Source: Bradyrhizobium sp. AZCC 1693
Lineage (GTDB): Bacteria; Pseudomonadota; Alphaproteobacteria; Rhizobiales; Xanthobacteraceae
Assembly: GCF_036924745.1 (NCBI RefSeq)
Contig: NZ_JAZHSD010000001.1
Span: forward strand, 2,542,001-2,606,000
DNA length: 64,000 nt
Direction of reading: 5' to 3'
The notes beneath the pieces were generated by a model, which was not told the origin of the DNA, ran no database searches, and saw nothing but the letters and a program-made list of their open reading frames with translations. Numbering within the stretch: position 1 is the stretch's first letter; the number at the start of each line of letters is the position of its first letter. The position numbers and the translations under genes were made by a program. Of the stretch, positions 53,901 to 61,398 are shown piece after piece.

Positions 53901-54222
53901 GGATGTTGTGCGCCTTGCTCCAGTTCGGCTCGCTGGTATCGGCGGTGAACAGCCCGTCGCCGCCGACGGCGCGAACGCGGCGCAGCGAACCGCGCACCGC
54001 CTTGTCGAAACGCTTTTCGTCGGAGAGTTCGTCGATCAGATCGTGGCCGCCAACAATGACGAGCGGCGCACCCATCATGTCCAGCCAGAAGATCGGCCCC
54101 AATTCCTTGGTGAGCCGCACCAGATGCTGCACCGGCGCGTTGGGATCCAGCGACAGCATGTTGCCGACGACGGGCTTTTTCGGCGGATGCGGTATCGGAC
54201 TCAATTTGTTGGGGGACGCCAT
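50986..54222 (-). CDS. Self-sufficient cytochrome P450-NADPH reductase fusion, CYP102 type
   Basis: 1078 residues, the length and order of P450 BM3. The P450 domain has the oxygen-binding I-helix AGHETTSG, the ExxR in KEALRLWPP and the haem thiolate in PFGNGQRACIGRG (Cys412). An Ala-rich linker at about 465-495 leads to a flavodoxin domain (VLYGSNLGTAEELA), a FAD domain (RYYSISSSP) and an NADPH domain (GPGTGLAPFRGFLQER), ending DVWAGG. By family it hydroxylates medium- to long-chain fatty acids. It follows an epoxide-hydrolase-like gene by 149 repeat-bearing bases. Confidence 0.95.
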   Translation of the reverse strand: MASPNKLSPIPHPPKKPVVGNMLSLDPNAPVQHLVRLTKELGPIFWLDMMGAPLVIVGGHDLIDELSDEKRFDKAVRGSLRRVRAVGGDGLFTADTSEPNWSKAHNILLQPFGNRAMTSYHPSMVDIAEQLVKKWERLNADEEIDVVHDMTALTLDTIGLCGFDYRFNSFYRRDYHPFVESLVRSLETIMMTRGLPLENLWMQKRRKTLAQDVIFMNKMVDEIIAERRGNAEVTDAKKDMLGAMMTGVDRATGEQLDDVNIRYQINTFLIAGHETTSGLLSCTIYALLKYPEVLKKAYEEVDRVLGPDINAKPTYQQVTQLTYITQILKEALRLWPPAPAYGIAPLQDETIGGKYKLKKNTFVTVLVMALHRDPSVWGPNPDAFDPENFSREAEAKRPINAWKPFGNGQRACIGRGFAMHEAALAIGMILQRFKLIDTHRYQMQLKETLTIKPDGFKIKVRPRGDKDRGAFAGRAAVAAAASSAAAPQARARPGHNTPLLVLYGSNLGTAEELATRVADLAEVNGFATKLGALDDYVGRLPEEGGLLIFCASYNGAAPDNATQFVKWLDGGLPKDALAKVRYAVFGCGNSDWAATYQSVPRMIDEQLAAHGARSLSARGEGDARSDLDGQFEKWFAKAAPAAMKELGVDSSFARSADDAPLYSIEPVAPSAVNALVTQGGVAPMKVSVNSELQNKSGANPSDRSTRHIEVQLPPGITYRVGDHLSVVPRNDPALVDSVARRFGFLPADQIRLQVAEGRRAQLPVGDAVSVGRLLTEFVELQQIATRKQIQIMSEHTRCPVTKPKLLAYVGDDGASAERYRSDVLTKRKSVFDLLEEHPACELPFHGYLEMLSLLAPRYYSISSSPSGDGARCSVTVGVVEAPASSGRGVYKGVCSNYLSGRRVGDTIHATVRETKAGFRLPDDPAQPVIMIGPGTGLAPFRGFLQERAHRKAQGARLGPAMLFFGCRHPDQDFLYADELKAFAVDGIAELHTAFSRADGPKAYVQHQVAAQKDRVWSLIEQGAIVYVCGDGSRMEPDVKAALVAIYREKSGANADAGLRWIDDLGTRNRYVLDVWAGG

Positions 54223-54257
54223 TGTCGAAGTATCTCCTTGCCTAACCTCCTGACGCT

Positions 54258-54335
54258 GTCATTCCGGGGCGATGCGAAGCATCGAACCCGGAATCTCGAG
54301 ATTCCGGGTCTGCGCTGCGCGCATCCCGGAATGAC
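54258..54335. repeat. Palindromic repeat, family R2, with a 22-bp perfect core palindrome
   Basis: The outer arms GTCATTCCGG and CCGGAATGAC are perfectly inverted. In the centre, 54287-54308 is a perfect palindrome built on CCCGGAATCTC and its complement. It fills most of the gap between the epoxide-hydrolase-like gene and the P450 gene, so it would form a strong hairpin in a shared transcript. Confidence 0.8.
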
Positions 54336-54371
54336 GGCGCGAGACGCTATGCTCGCTATGACAACGTCATC

Positions 54372-55367
54372 CTAACCAAATCTTTTTCTACGCCATTCGA
54401 TCAACTTGGCGCTGACCTCGTCCGGCTTTTCCTGCTGTGTCCAATGGCCGCTGTCGCGCACCAGATATTTCTCCAGATCGGGGACGAGCTTCTCCATGCC
54501 GTCAGCGGCCGATGGCGGCAGTACGTGATCGTTTTCGGCCATGATCATCAGCGACGGTACCCGCACGGTGTGGTCCAGCCACTCCGAACGCTGCCAGTTG
54601 CGCGACATATTGCGGTACCAATTGATGCCGCCGGTGAAGCCGGTTTTGGTGAAGGTATCGACGAACACCTTCTTTTCCTCCGGGCTCAGGATCGGCGTGC
54701 GCGGATCATGTTTGGCGTCGTAGCCGGCGATCATTTGCGGAAACGCCAGGTTGAGCCTTGGCGAGGCGCCCACACCGGCGACCGGCTTGTCTGCGGGCGC
54801 CGTGTCGCTGCGCGGCACCGGCTTGCGCATGAAGGCATCAAAGGTCTGTTCGACCCGGCTGCCGAATATTCGATCGGGTTCGCGCGCGGGGTCCTGAAAC
54901 TGCACGATATACATCTGGTCGCCGAAGCGCATGCGGAACAGTTCGATGGGATCCGCCGGCGCGCGGTCCATGTGAGGGGTATTGACACCGACGACGCCCG
55001 CGGTGCGATCAAGATGCCGCAGCGGCATCTGCCAGACGATGAAGCCGCCCCAGTCGTGACCGACGAAGATCGCCTTGTGGATCTCGATATGGTCGAGCAG
55101 CCCGACGAGATCGTCGGTCAGATGCTCGATGTCGTAGGCCTCGACCGGCTCCGGCCGGTCGGTCGCGCCGTAGCCACGCTGGTCCGGCGCAATCACGCGG
55201 ATGCCGGCCTCGCTCAGCGCCTTGATCTGGTGACGCCAGGAAAAAGCGAGCTCCGGCCAGCCGTGGCAGAGAATGAGCGGCGGCGTGTCGGACTTCGGCC
55301 CCGCCTCGTAATAGCCCATGCGAATTCCGTTCACCTCGGCGAACTGCAGCGGCGGCATTTCAATCAT
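54372..55367 (-). CDS. Epoxide-hydrolase-like alpha/beta hydrolase
   Basis: 331 residues from the ATG at 55367 behind TAGAGGCGTGTG; a GTG one codon earlier is possible. The nucleophile is an aspartate, in FVGHDWGGFIVW, and the oxyanion motif is LCHGWPELAFSWRHQI. These two features separate epoxide hydrolases and haloalkane dehalogenases from esterases. RDSGHWTQQEKPDEV carries the histidine. It lies 9 bases after the WS/DGAT gene and upstream of the fatty-acid-type P450, so it may open epoxides made by such an enzyme. Confidence 0.87.
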   Translation of the reverse strand: MIEMPPLQFAEVNGIRMGYYEAGPKSDTPPLILCHGWPELAFSWRHQIKALSEAGIRVIAPDQRGYGATDRPEPVEAYDIEHLTDDLVGLLDHIEIHKAIFVGHDWGGFIVWQMPLRHLDRTAGVVGVNTPHMDRAPADPIELFRMRFGDQMYIVQFQDPAREPDRIFGSRVEQTFDAFMRKPVPRSDTAPADKPVAGVGASPRLNLAFPQMIAGYDAKHDPRTPILSPEEKKVFVDTFTKTGFTGGINWYRNMSRNWQRSEWLDHTVRVPSLMIMAENDHVLPPSAADGMEKLVPDLEKYLVRDSGHWTQQEKPDEVSAKLIEWRRKRFG

Positions 55368-55376
55368 CACACGCCT

Positions 55377-56924
55377 CTATTCAGCCGCGCTGGTCATTTT
55401 CGGTGGCGGCGCGTACGCCGCCTCCAGCGCCTCAAACTCTACCGGCAGCATGTCGCACATGACCTGGACATGCGGAATGATGTTGGCGCCGGCGATGAAG
55501 CCAAAATCGAGCTGGTCGCGGTAGCTCTGCACGGTGATGTTGAGCGCGATCCCGTGGGTCGAGATCGACACCGGGAAGATGTGCAGCAATTCCGCGCCTG
55601 CTGCATAAAGCGTTTGCCGCGGCCCCGGCACGTTGGACACCGTGATGTTGGCGGACGGCGGCAGCACGTTCGACAAGTCCGAGCGGCTGTAGAGCAGCGC
55701 CATGATCTGCACCAGGATCGGCGCGCCGAGCATCGAGACGTTGGAGACCTGCGGCATGAAGGCGCGCAGCGGATGCGACATCTCCTTCGACTTGGTGGAT
55801 TGCGCGATGATCGCCTCTAGCCGTGCCTTAGGGTCCTCGATATTGGTGGCGATCGAGCAGATCATGCCGAACACCTGGTTGTTGGCCTCGGTGTTACCCT
55901 CCTCGCGCAGCGAAATCGGCACCGCCGCCGTCATCGACTTGGCGGGCAGAGCGCCGCGCTCCAGCAGATAGCGCCGGACCACGCCCGACGACAGCGCCAG
56001 CACCACATCGTTGAGCTTGCCGCCGGATGCCTTGGCGACCGCCTTGGCCCGCGACAGCGAGATCGAGGTGCCGGCGAAACTGCGCTCCGACGAAATCGCC
56101 TTGTTCAAAATCGTCGGCGGCGAAACCATGCTGGCGATGCTATCGCGCGACTTCGGATCGGAGATCTTGCCGACCACATCGGAGACGCTCTTGAGCATCG
56201 CCGGAATGCTGCCGGCAAATTTCACCGCGCTCTCGATCTGGAACATCGCATTATCGAACAGGATCGATCCGAGATCGCTCTTGCCCGAGCGCGGCAGATC
56301 GAGGGTCTTCGGCGTCGAAGAGCCGTCGAAAGGCTGGCGCCAGAGCTGCTGGTAGGAATCGATCAGGTTGGCGGCGATGTCGCGCGGCTCGTTGCCGCCC
56401 TTGGCCTGCGGTACGGGTTGCTCGACCACGCGCGGCACCGGAGTGACGTCATAGATCATGTTGGTCAGCGCCGCGCCCGCGCCGCCGTCGATGCAGGCGT
56501 GATGCATCTTGGAATAGAGCCCGATCTCGTTGTCCTTCATGCCCTCGAAAACGTAGAACTCCCACAGCGGCCGGGCGCGGTTAAGGAGTTTCGCATGCAT
56601 CCAGCCGACGATGCGCTCCAGCGTGGCGCGGTCATACGGCGCCGGCAGGCTGCCGCGGAAAATGTGACGGTCGATGTCGAACTGGTCGTCCTCGACCCAG
56701 GACGGATGATCGATGTCGAGCGGGGCCTTTTCCAGGCGGGCTTTGAGGATCGGCGCGATGTGCAGCCGCGAGGCGATCATCGCCTTGAAGTCCTCGAAGA
56801 AGTTGCCGTTGTAGTTCTCGGGCAGGCGGAAGATCGCCATGCTGCCGACATGCATCGGCATTTCAGGCGTTTCCAGATACAGAAACGACGCGTCCATCGA
56901 AGACAGCTTCTTGGCGTCCGCCAT
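55377..56924 (-). CDS. Wax ester synthase/diacylglycerol acyltransferase (WS/DGAT)
   Basis: 515 residues from the ATG at 56924 behind GGGAGGAAAAT; an in-frame start at 57020 is not family-like. The acyltransferase motif HHxxxD is present as KMHHACIDGG (His141, His142, Asp146). The N-terminal LSSMDASFLYLETPEMPMHV and the C-terminal VSNVPGPRQTLYAAGAEL are standard for WS/DGAT enzymes. It joins acyl-CoA to fatty alcohols or diacylglycerol and so makes storage lipid. It heads the run of genes toward the P450. Confidence 0.93.
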   Translation of the reverse strand: MADAKKLSSMDASFLYLETPEMPMHVGSMAIFRLPENYNGNFFEDFKAMIASRLHIAPILKARLEKAPLDIDHPSWVEDDQFDIDRHIFRGSLPAPYDRATLERIVGWMHAKLLNRARPLWEFYVFEGMKDNEIGLYSKMHHACIDGGAGAALTNMIYDVTPVPRVVEQPVPQAKGGNEPRDIAANLIDSYQQLWRQPFDGSSTPKTLDLPRSGKSDLGSILFDNAMFQIESAVKFAGSIPAMLKSVSDVVGKISDPKSRDSIASMVSPPTILNKAISSERSFAGTSISLSRAKAVAKASGGKLNDVVLALSSGVVRRYLLERGALPAKSMTAAVPISLREEGNTEANNQVFGMICSIATNIEDPKARLEAIIAQSTKSKEMSHPLRAFMPQVSNVSMLGAPILVQIMALLYSRSDLSNVLPPSANITVSNVPGPRQTLYAAGAELLHIFPVSISTHGIALNITVQSYRDQLDFGFIAGANIIPHVQVMCDMLPVEFEALEAAYAPPPKMTSAAE

Positions 56925-57080
56925 ATTTTCCTCCCGCAGTAGAAAACGCGGCGCCTTGGCGGCGCTTCTGGCGTCCAGAATGTCTTTGTTATTGGAGCAT
57001 ATCCGAAAACCCCTAGCCATCCCGCATCAATTGCCGGGCCGGATCTTCCGAATTCATGCCCTTAAGCTCAGGGCGTTGGC

Positions 57081-57878
57081 TCAGGATTGTGCATTTTCAG
57101 GGGGGCCGTAGGCAATGGCAAATGGTCCTGATCGGTCAAAATGCTTAAATTCTCCCTCGGGCCGCGCCAGACGGTCGGCCACCGCCCATAGTGCTGCGGG
57201 GTTGACGCCGAGCCCGATATGGCTGGCGAAGTACACCTCGATATTTTCGGCGGTCTCGGAAGGACGCAGCAGGCTGGTGTGCCAGTTCACGATGCCGTCG
57301 GTGCGGGAATAGATCGACGTCGCCGGCACCGGCAGGTCACCGGCGATCGCCTGGAGGATTTCCGGATTGTCCTCGACCGTCTCTCCCGACAGCGCCTCGT
57401 AGAGTCGCGTGGCGTTGGTCGCGCGGATGTCGTTGGCAAACGGACTGCCGAGCGTAATCACCGAGCGCACCATGTGCGGCGCCTGCAGGGCGAGATCGCG
57501 CGCATAGACGCCGCCGAGACTCCAGCCGACCAGGCTGACCTTGCGGCCGGTCGATTCATGAATGCGCCGCAGGAGGTCGCGCAACGCAGCGCGCTTGGAA
57601 GCGACGCCGCCGAGATTGCGGCCCATGTTCCACGCATGGGCGTCGTAGCCGAGTTCTTTCAGATAGCGCCGCATCGGCGCCATCGACAGATCACTGGCGA
57701 GAAAGCCGGGCAGCGCCAGCACCGGATGGCCATCGCCCTTCGGCGCGCGCAACAATAACGGCGACAGCAGCAAGCTCGAATTCAGTTCGAACAGGCCCCT
57801 CGCCTCGGCCAGCATCAAGAACAGGCTCGGCGGCCGAAGCCGTTGCTCGCCCGCCGCTCCGCCCTCCGCGATGGCCAC
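57081..57878 (-). CDS. Alpha/beta hydrolase, paralog of the protein at 43646-44419
   Basis: 265 residues from a GTG at 57878; the AAGGATAAGTAATA ahead of it is part of a duplicated sequence. GDGHPVLALPGFLASD, SLVGWSLGGVYARDLA and YFASHIGLGVNPAALWAVAD hold the catalytic regions, nearly as in its paralog. It is likely a lipase or esterase. It is preceded 19 bases away by a small DUF6489-like gene and followed by the WS/DGAT gene on the same strand, which supports a role with storage lipids. Confidence 0.84.
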   Translation of the reverse strand: MAIAEGGAAGEQRLRPPSLFLMLAEARGLFELNSSLLLSPLLLRAPKGDGHPVLALPGFLASDLSMAPMRRYLKELGYDAHAWNMGRNLGGVASKRAALRDLLRRIHESTGRKVSLVGWSLGGVYARDLALQAPHMVRSVITLGSPFANDIRATNATRLYEALSGETVEDNPEILQAIAGDLPVPATSIYSRTDGIVNWHTSLLRPSETAENIEVYFASHIGLGVNPAALWAVADRLARPEGEFKHFDRSGPFAIAYGPPENAQS

Positions 57879-57879
57879 T

Positions 57880-57913
57880 ATTACTTATCCTTCTTAATTA
57901 CTTATCCTTCTTA
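57880..57913. repeat. 17-bp perfect tandem duplication at a gene junction
   Basis: ATTACTTATCCTTCTTA occurs twice in a row (57880-57896 and 57897-57913). One copy encodes the end (KKDK and stop) of the DUF6489-like protein; the other supplies the AAGGA-containing leader for the next gene. It looks like a recent slip duplication. Confidence 0.9.
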
Positions 57914-58149
57914 CCCAAGCCGCCGAGGCCGGCCATGGTCACGAACATGTCCTGGAATCGCTCGGCGATCTTGGGATCGAACGTGAACCAGCTCTGGATC
58001 AGCGATTCCGGAGAAACCTTGTCGATATTGGCCATCACCTGCTGCTGCATCTTGTCCATCACGGCGGTCTGCATCGGCGAGACGTCGGGCAATCCGAAAA
58101 ACTGCCTGGCCTCCAGCGGCGTGCAATCGATTTCGACGTTAACTTTCAT
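57898..58149 (-). CDS. Small DUF6489-like protein
   Basis: 83 residues from the ATG at 58149, behind AGAGGAGCGGTC; the frame to 58200 is not used. MKVNVEIDCTPLEARQFFGL and PDVSPMQTAVMDKMQQQVMA form the conserved core, followed by SLIQSWFTFDPKIAERFQDM. The sequence resembles the small DUF6489 family of alphaproteobacteria, function unknown. Its position just before a hydrolase and WS/DGAT suggests a link to lipid metabolism. Confidence 0.75.
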   Translation of the reverse strand: MKVNVEIDCTPLEARQFFGLPDVSPMQTAVMDKMQQQVMANIDKVSPESLIQSWFTFDPKIAERFQDMFVTMAGLGGLGKKDK

Positions 58150-58243
58150 GACCGCTCCTCTTGTGGCTTGCTGCAGTATCGCCACGATGACCCCGATCAC
58201 GCAAGGACAAGAGCGGGGCCCGGCCCCTCAGTTCCCGATATGG

Positions 58244-59497
58244 TCAACCAAAGCGTTCGACGGCAAAGGGCCTGACATCGGCAAACGGGGTCTCGCCGGT
58301 CATCATTTCGGCCAGCAGGCGGCCGGTCGCGGGTCCGAGCGTCAGGCCGTGGTGCTGGTGGCCGAAATCGAACCACAGCCCGCCATGGCGGGGGGCCTTG
58401 CCAATGACCGGCAGCATATCGGGCAGACAGGGCCGCGCGCCCATCCAGGGCTTGGTGTCGACCGGCTCGCCCAGCGGAAACAGCCGGTGCGCCCGCGGCA
58501 GGGCCCGCTCGACCTGCACCGGGGTCGGCAGCGCATCGCGGTGGGCAAATTCCGCGCCGGTCGTCAGGCGAATGCCGCGGTTCATCGGCGCCAATAGATA
58601 ACCCAGATCGGTGTCCAGCACGGGATGATTCAAGACCGCGTTGCCGCGCGGCTTGACGTGCAAATGGTAGCCGCGCTTGACCTGCAGCGGGATCGAATAG
58701 CCGAGCGGCGCAAAAATCTGATCGGACCACGGTCCCATCGCCACCACGACGTCGCGCGCCGTAATAGTGCCTTCCAGCGTCGCCACCCGCCACCGTCCGC
58801 CGGATTGTTCGAGCGTTCGTGCGTCACCGACAAGGTATCGCCCGCCCTTGCGGCCGAACAGCGCCGCATAGGCCTTGGCCAGCCCGCCGGGATCGGGCAC
58901 AAATCCCGGCGCCGGAAAATGGATCGCGCCGCTGAAATCGCCGGTCAGATGCGGCTCGCGCGCAACAATCGCCGCCGTGTCCAGGATTTCACCCGCGACC
59001 CCATACTGCTTGGCACGCTCCAGTTCCCCCACGGCGCCCGCAAGCGTCGCCTTTGAACGAAACAGCTTGATCCAGCCGTCTCGCCGCAACAGGTCCGGCA
59101 CGTTAGCTTCCGCAATCAGCGCTTCATGCTCGATCAGGCTGCGCTGGATCAGCGGCAATTCGGCCATCGCGCTGTGCAGTGCACGCTCCGGCGACGAGGC
59201 GAGGAAATACCGTGTCAGCCACGGCAGGAAAGCCGGCAAATCTCTGAAATGGTAACGCACCTGCGGCGCGCGAAGGAGCGCGTAGCGCAGGATCTGGCCC
59301 AGGTCCCGCGGAAACATGTAGGGAAAGACCGAGGCACATTCGATCAGTCCGCCATTGCCGTAGCTGGTTTCCTCGCCCGCGGTATCGTGCCGGTCGATCA
59401 GAACCACGCCCCGGCCGCGTTTCTGCAGGTGCAAGGCGGCGCTGACGCCGACCATGCCCGCACCCAGGACGAGTACGTCGGCCTTCAGTTCCGCCAT
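58244..59497 (-). CDS. DadA-like FAD-dependent amino-acid dehydrogenase
   Basis: A 417-residue flavoprotein. The dinucleotide motif VLVLGAGMVGVSAALHLQKR opens it, and GLIECASVFPYMFPRDLGQI and VVVAMGPWSDQIFAPLGYSI are DAO-family regions. The end WFDFGHQHHGLTLGPATGRL binds FAD. D-amino-acid dehydrogenases of this type pass electrons to the respiratory chain; a related sarcosine or proline-type oxidase is possible. GGAGTGCCAG precedes the ATG. It is divergent from the peptide-type ABC transporter, which may supply its substrate. Confidence 0.87.
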   Translation of the reverse strand: MAELKADVLVLGAGMVGVSAALHLQKRGRGVVLIDRHDTAGEETSYGNGGLIECASVFPYMFPRDLGQILRYALLRAPQVRYHFRDLPAFLPWLTRYFLASSPERALHSAMAELPLIQRSLIEHEALIAEANVPDLLRRDGWIKLFRSKATLAGAVGELERAKQYGVAGEILDTAAIVAREPHLTGDFSGAIHFPAPGFVPDPGGLAKAYAALFGRKGGRYLVGDARTLEQSGGRWRVATLEGTITARDVVVAMGPWSDQIFAPLGYSIPLQVKRGYHLHVKPRGNAVLNHPVLDTDLGYLLAPMNRGIRLTTGAEFAHRDALPTPVQVERALPRAHRLFPLGEPVDTKPWMGARPCLPDMLPVIGKAPRHGGLWFDFGHQHHGLTLGPATGRLLAEMMTGETPFADVRPFAVERFG

Positions 59498-59697
59498 CTG
59501 GCACTCCGAAAGTTCAATGTAACGTGCTTGCGCGCACGGCTTATGGTGAAACTAGTCATTACCGCACCGCCGCGCAAACCGGCACGCGGTGCGGGATAAT
59601 GATGCTTGCGCCGCGCGGCTGGACTTTGGCAACATGGCTCGGCAGTATCTGCCGCCAGTCGCGGAAATGGCTGATCAAAGCGGGGAAATCGAACAAA

Positions 59698-61293
59698 ATG
59701 TCGGTACGTCGGAGTTTGTTTGCAGCGGCCACGGCTTCAATCCTTGCCTTGGCAATGGCGCCGGCATCGGCCCAGAGCCTGCGCTACGCCAACCAGGGCG
59801 ACCTCAAATCGCTCGACCCCTACACATTGAACGAGAGCACCACCCACGCCCATCTCGGGCATGTCTTCGAAGGCCTGGTGGCCCGCGACAGGGACCTGAA
59901 GATCATCCCCGCACTGGCGGAGAGCTGGGAAATACCGGAGCCGACCCGCTGGCGGTTCCATTTGCGCAAGGGCGTGAAATTCCAGAACGGCGACCCCTTC
60001 ACTGCCGACGACGTGGTTTTCTCGGCGGAACGTGTTCAAAAGAAGGGCTCGAACCTGCAGACCCGCATTCCCAGCGGCACCAAAGTCGTCAAGGTCGACG
60101 ACCACACGGTGGACTTCATCCTGACCGCGCCCAATCCCATTCTCAATTCGCAATGGGATACCTGGTACATCATGGACAAGAAGTGGGCCGAGGCGAACAA
60201 CGCCGTCGAGCCCACGCCCGCCGCAGCGACGACGCCGAGCTTTGCCTCGCTCAACGCCAACGGCACCGGCGCCTTCACGGTCGAAAGCCATCAGCCGGGC
60301 GTCAAGACCGTGTTCAAGGCCAATCCGAACTGGTGGCGCAAGCCCGAGCATAATCTCAAGGAAATCATCTTCACCCCGATCGGCTCGGACGCCACCCGCG
60401 TCGCCGCCCTGCTCTCGGGTGAAGTCGACGTCGTCGAACCGGTTCCGATCCAGGATATCACGCGGGTGGACTCCAGCCCGAACGCCCAGGTGCTGAAGGG
60501 GCCGGAACTCCGCACCATCTTCCTCGGCATGGATCAGGTGCGCGACGAACTGCTCTATTCCAACATCAAGGGCAAGAACCCGTTCAAGGACGTCAAGGTG
60601 CGCGAGGCCTTCTTCAAGGCCGTCGACATCGAACTGATCAAGACCCGCGTCATGCGCGGCCTGTCGACGCCCTCGGCGCTGATGATCGCACCGCAATTGT
60701 TCAAGCTGTCCGGCGACTTCACGCGGCCGAAATTCGATCCCGACGGCGCCAAGAAGCTTTTGACCGAAGCCGGCTATCCCGACGGTTTCGAAGTCACGAT
60801 GGACTGTCCGAACGACCGCTACGTCAACGACGCCGCGATCTGTCAGGCTGTCGTCGGCATGCTCGCCCGCATCGGCGTCAAGGTGACGCTGCTGGCCCAG
60901 CCCAAGGCGCAGTATTTCGCCAAGGTGCTGAAGCCCGGCGGCTACCAGACCTCATTCTTCCTGCTCGGCTGGACCCCCGGCACGCTCGACTCCCACAACG
61001 TCCTGTTCGACATCATGGGCTGCCGTGACGATCCGAAATCCAGCCGCGGCGAGGCCAATCTCGGCGGCTACTGCAACAAGAAGCTCGACGAACTCACCGA
61101 CCAGGTGTTGCAGGAATCCGACACGGCCAAGCGCGACCTCCTGATCAAGCAGGCGTACGAAATCGGCGCCAAGGACTTTGGATATATCCCGCTGCACCAG
61201 CAGGCGCTGGCGTGGGGTGTGTCGAAGAAAGTGAAGCTGAGCCAGCGCGCCGACAACCAGGTCCTGCTCTACTGGGCGACCAAACAGGACTAG
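59698..61293 (+). CDS. Peptide/nickel-type ABC transporter substrate-binding protein (family 5)
   Basis: 531 residues from the ATG at 59698, which begins a Sec signal peptide MSVRRSLFAAATASILALAM ending ASAQ; the frame upstream to 59524 is not protein-like. LRYANQGDLKSLDPYTLNES and WRFHLRKGVKFQNGDPFTAD are the hallmarks of family 5 solute-binding proteins. It collects di- or oligopeptides or similar solutes in the periplasm for the two permeases downstream. The spacing to a GGGGA ribosome site is long (about 11), so the exact start is moderately sure. Confidence 0.9.
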   Translation: MSVRRSLFAAATASILALAMAPASAQSLRYANQGDLKSLDPYTLNESTTHAHLGHVFEGLVARDRDLKIIPALAESWEIPEPTRWRFHLRKGVKFQNGDPFTADDVVFSAERVQKKGSNLQTRIPSGTKVVKVDDHTVDFILTAPNPILNSQWDTWYIMDKKWAEANNAVEPTPAAATTPSFASLNANGTGAFTVESHQPGVKTVFKANPNWWRKPEHNLKEIIFTPIGSDATRVAALLSGEVDVVEPVPIQDITRVDSSPNAQVLKGPELRTIFLGMDQVRDELLYSNIKGKNPFKDVKVREAFFKAVDIELIKTRVMRGLSTPSALMIAPQLFKLSGDFTRPKFDPDGAKKLLTEAGYPDGFEVTMDCPNDRYVNDAAICQAVVGMLARIGVKVTLLAQPKAQYFAKVLKPGGYQTSFFLLGWTPGTLDSHNVLFDIMGCRDDPKSSRGEANLGGYCNKKLDELTDQVLQESDTAKRDLLIKQAYEIGAKDFGYIPLHQQALAWGVSKKVKLSQRADNQVLLYWATKQD

Positions 61294-61309
61294 CCAGGCG
61301 TCAACACAG

Positions 61310-61345
61310 GTCCCGGCGATTTAGCGGCTTTCCGGGACTTTTCGT
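61310..61345 (+). promoter_or_regulatory. Hairpin between the binding-protein and permease genes
   Basis: GTCCCGG at 61310-61316 and CCGGGAC at 61332-61338 form a 7-bp stem with a 15-base loop, followed by TTTTCGTTT. It resembles a weak terminator or 3'-stabilising hairpin. Such elements commonly let the binding protein be made in excess over the permeases. Confidence 0.6.
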
Positions 61346-61398
61346 TTCGAGGCGACCGCGACGTCCGCCGCCGCACAAGAGAGCAGTGAAAGGAATCC

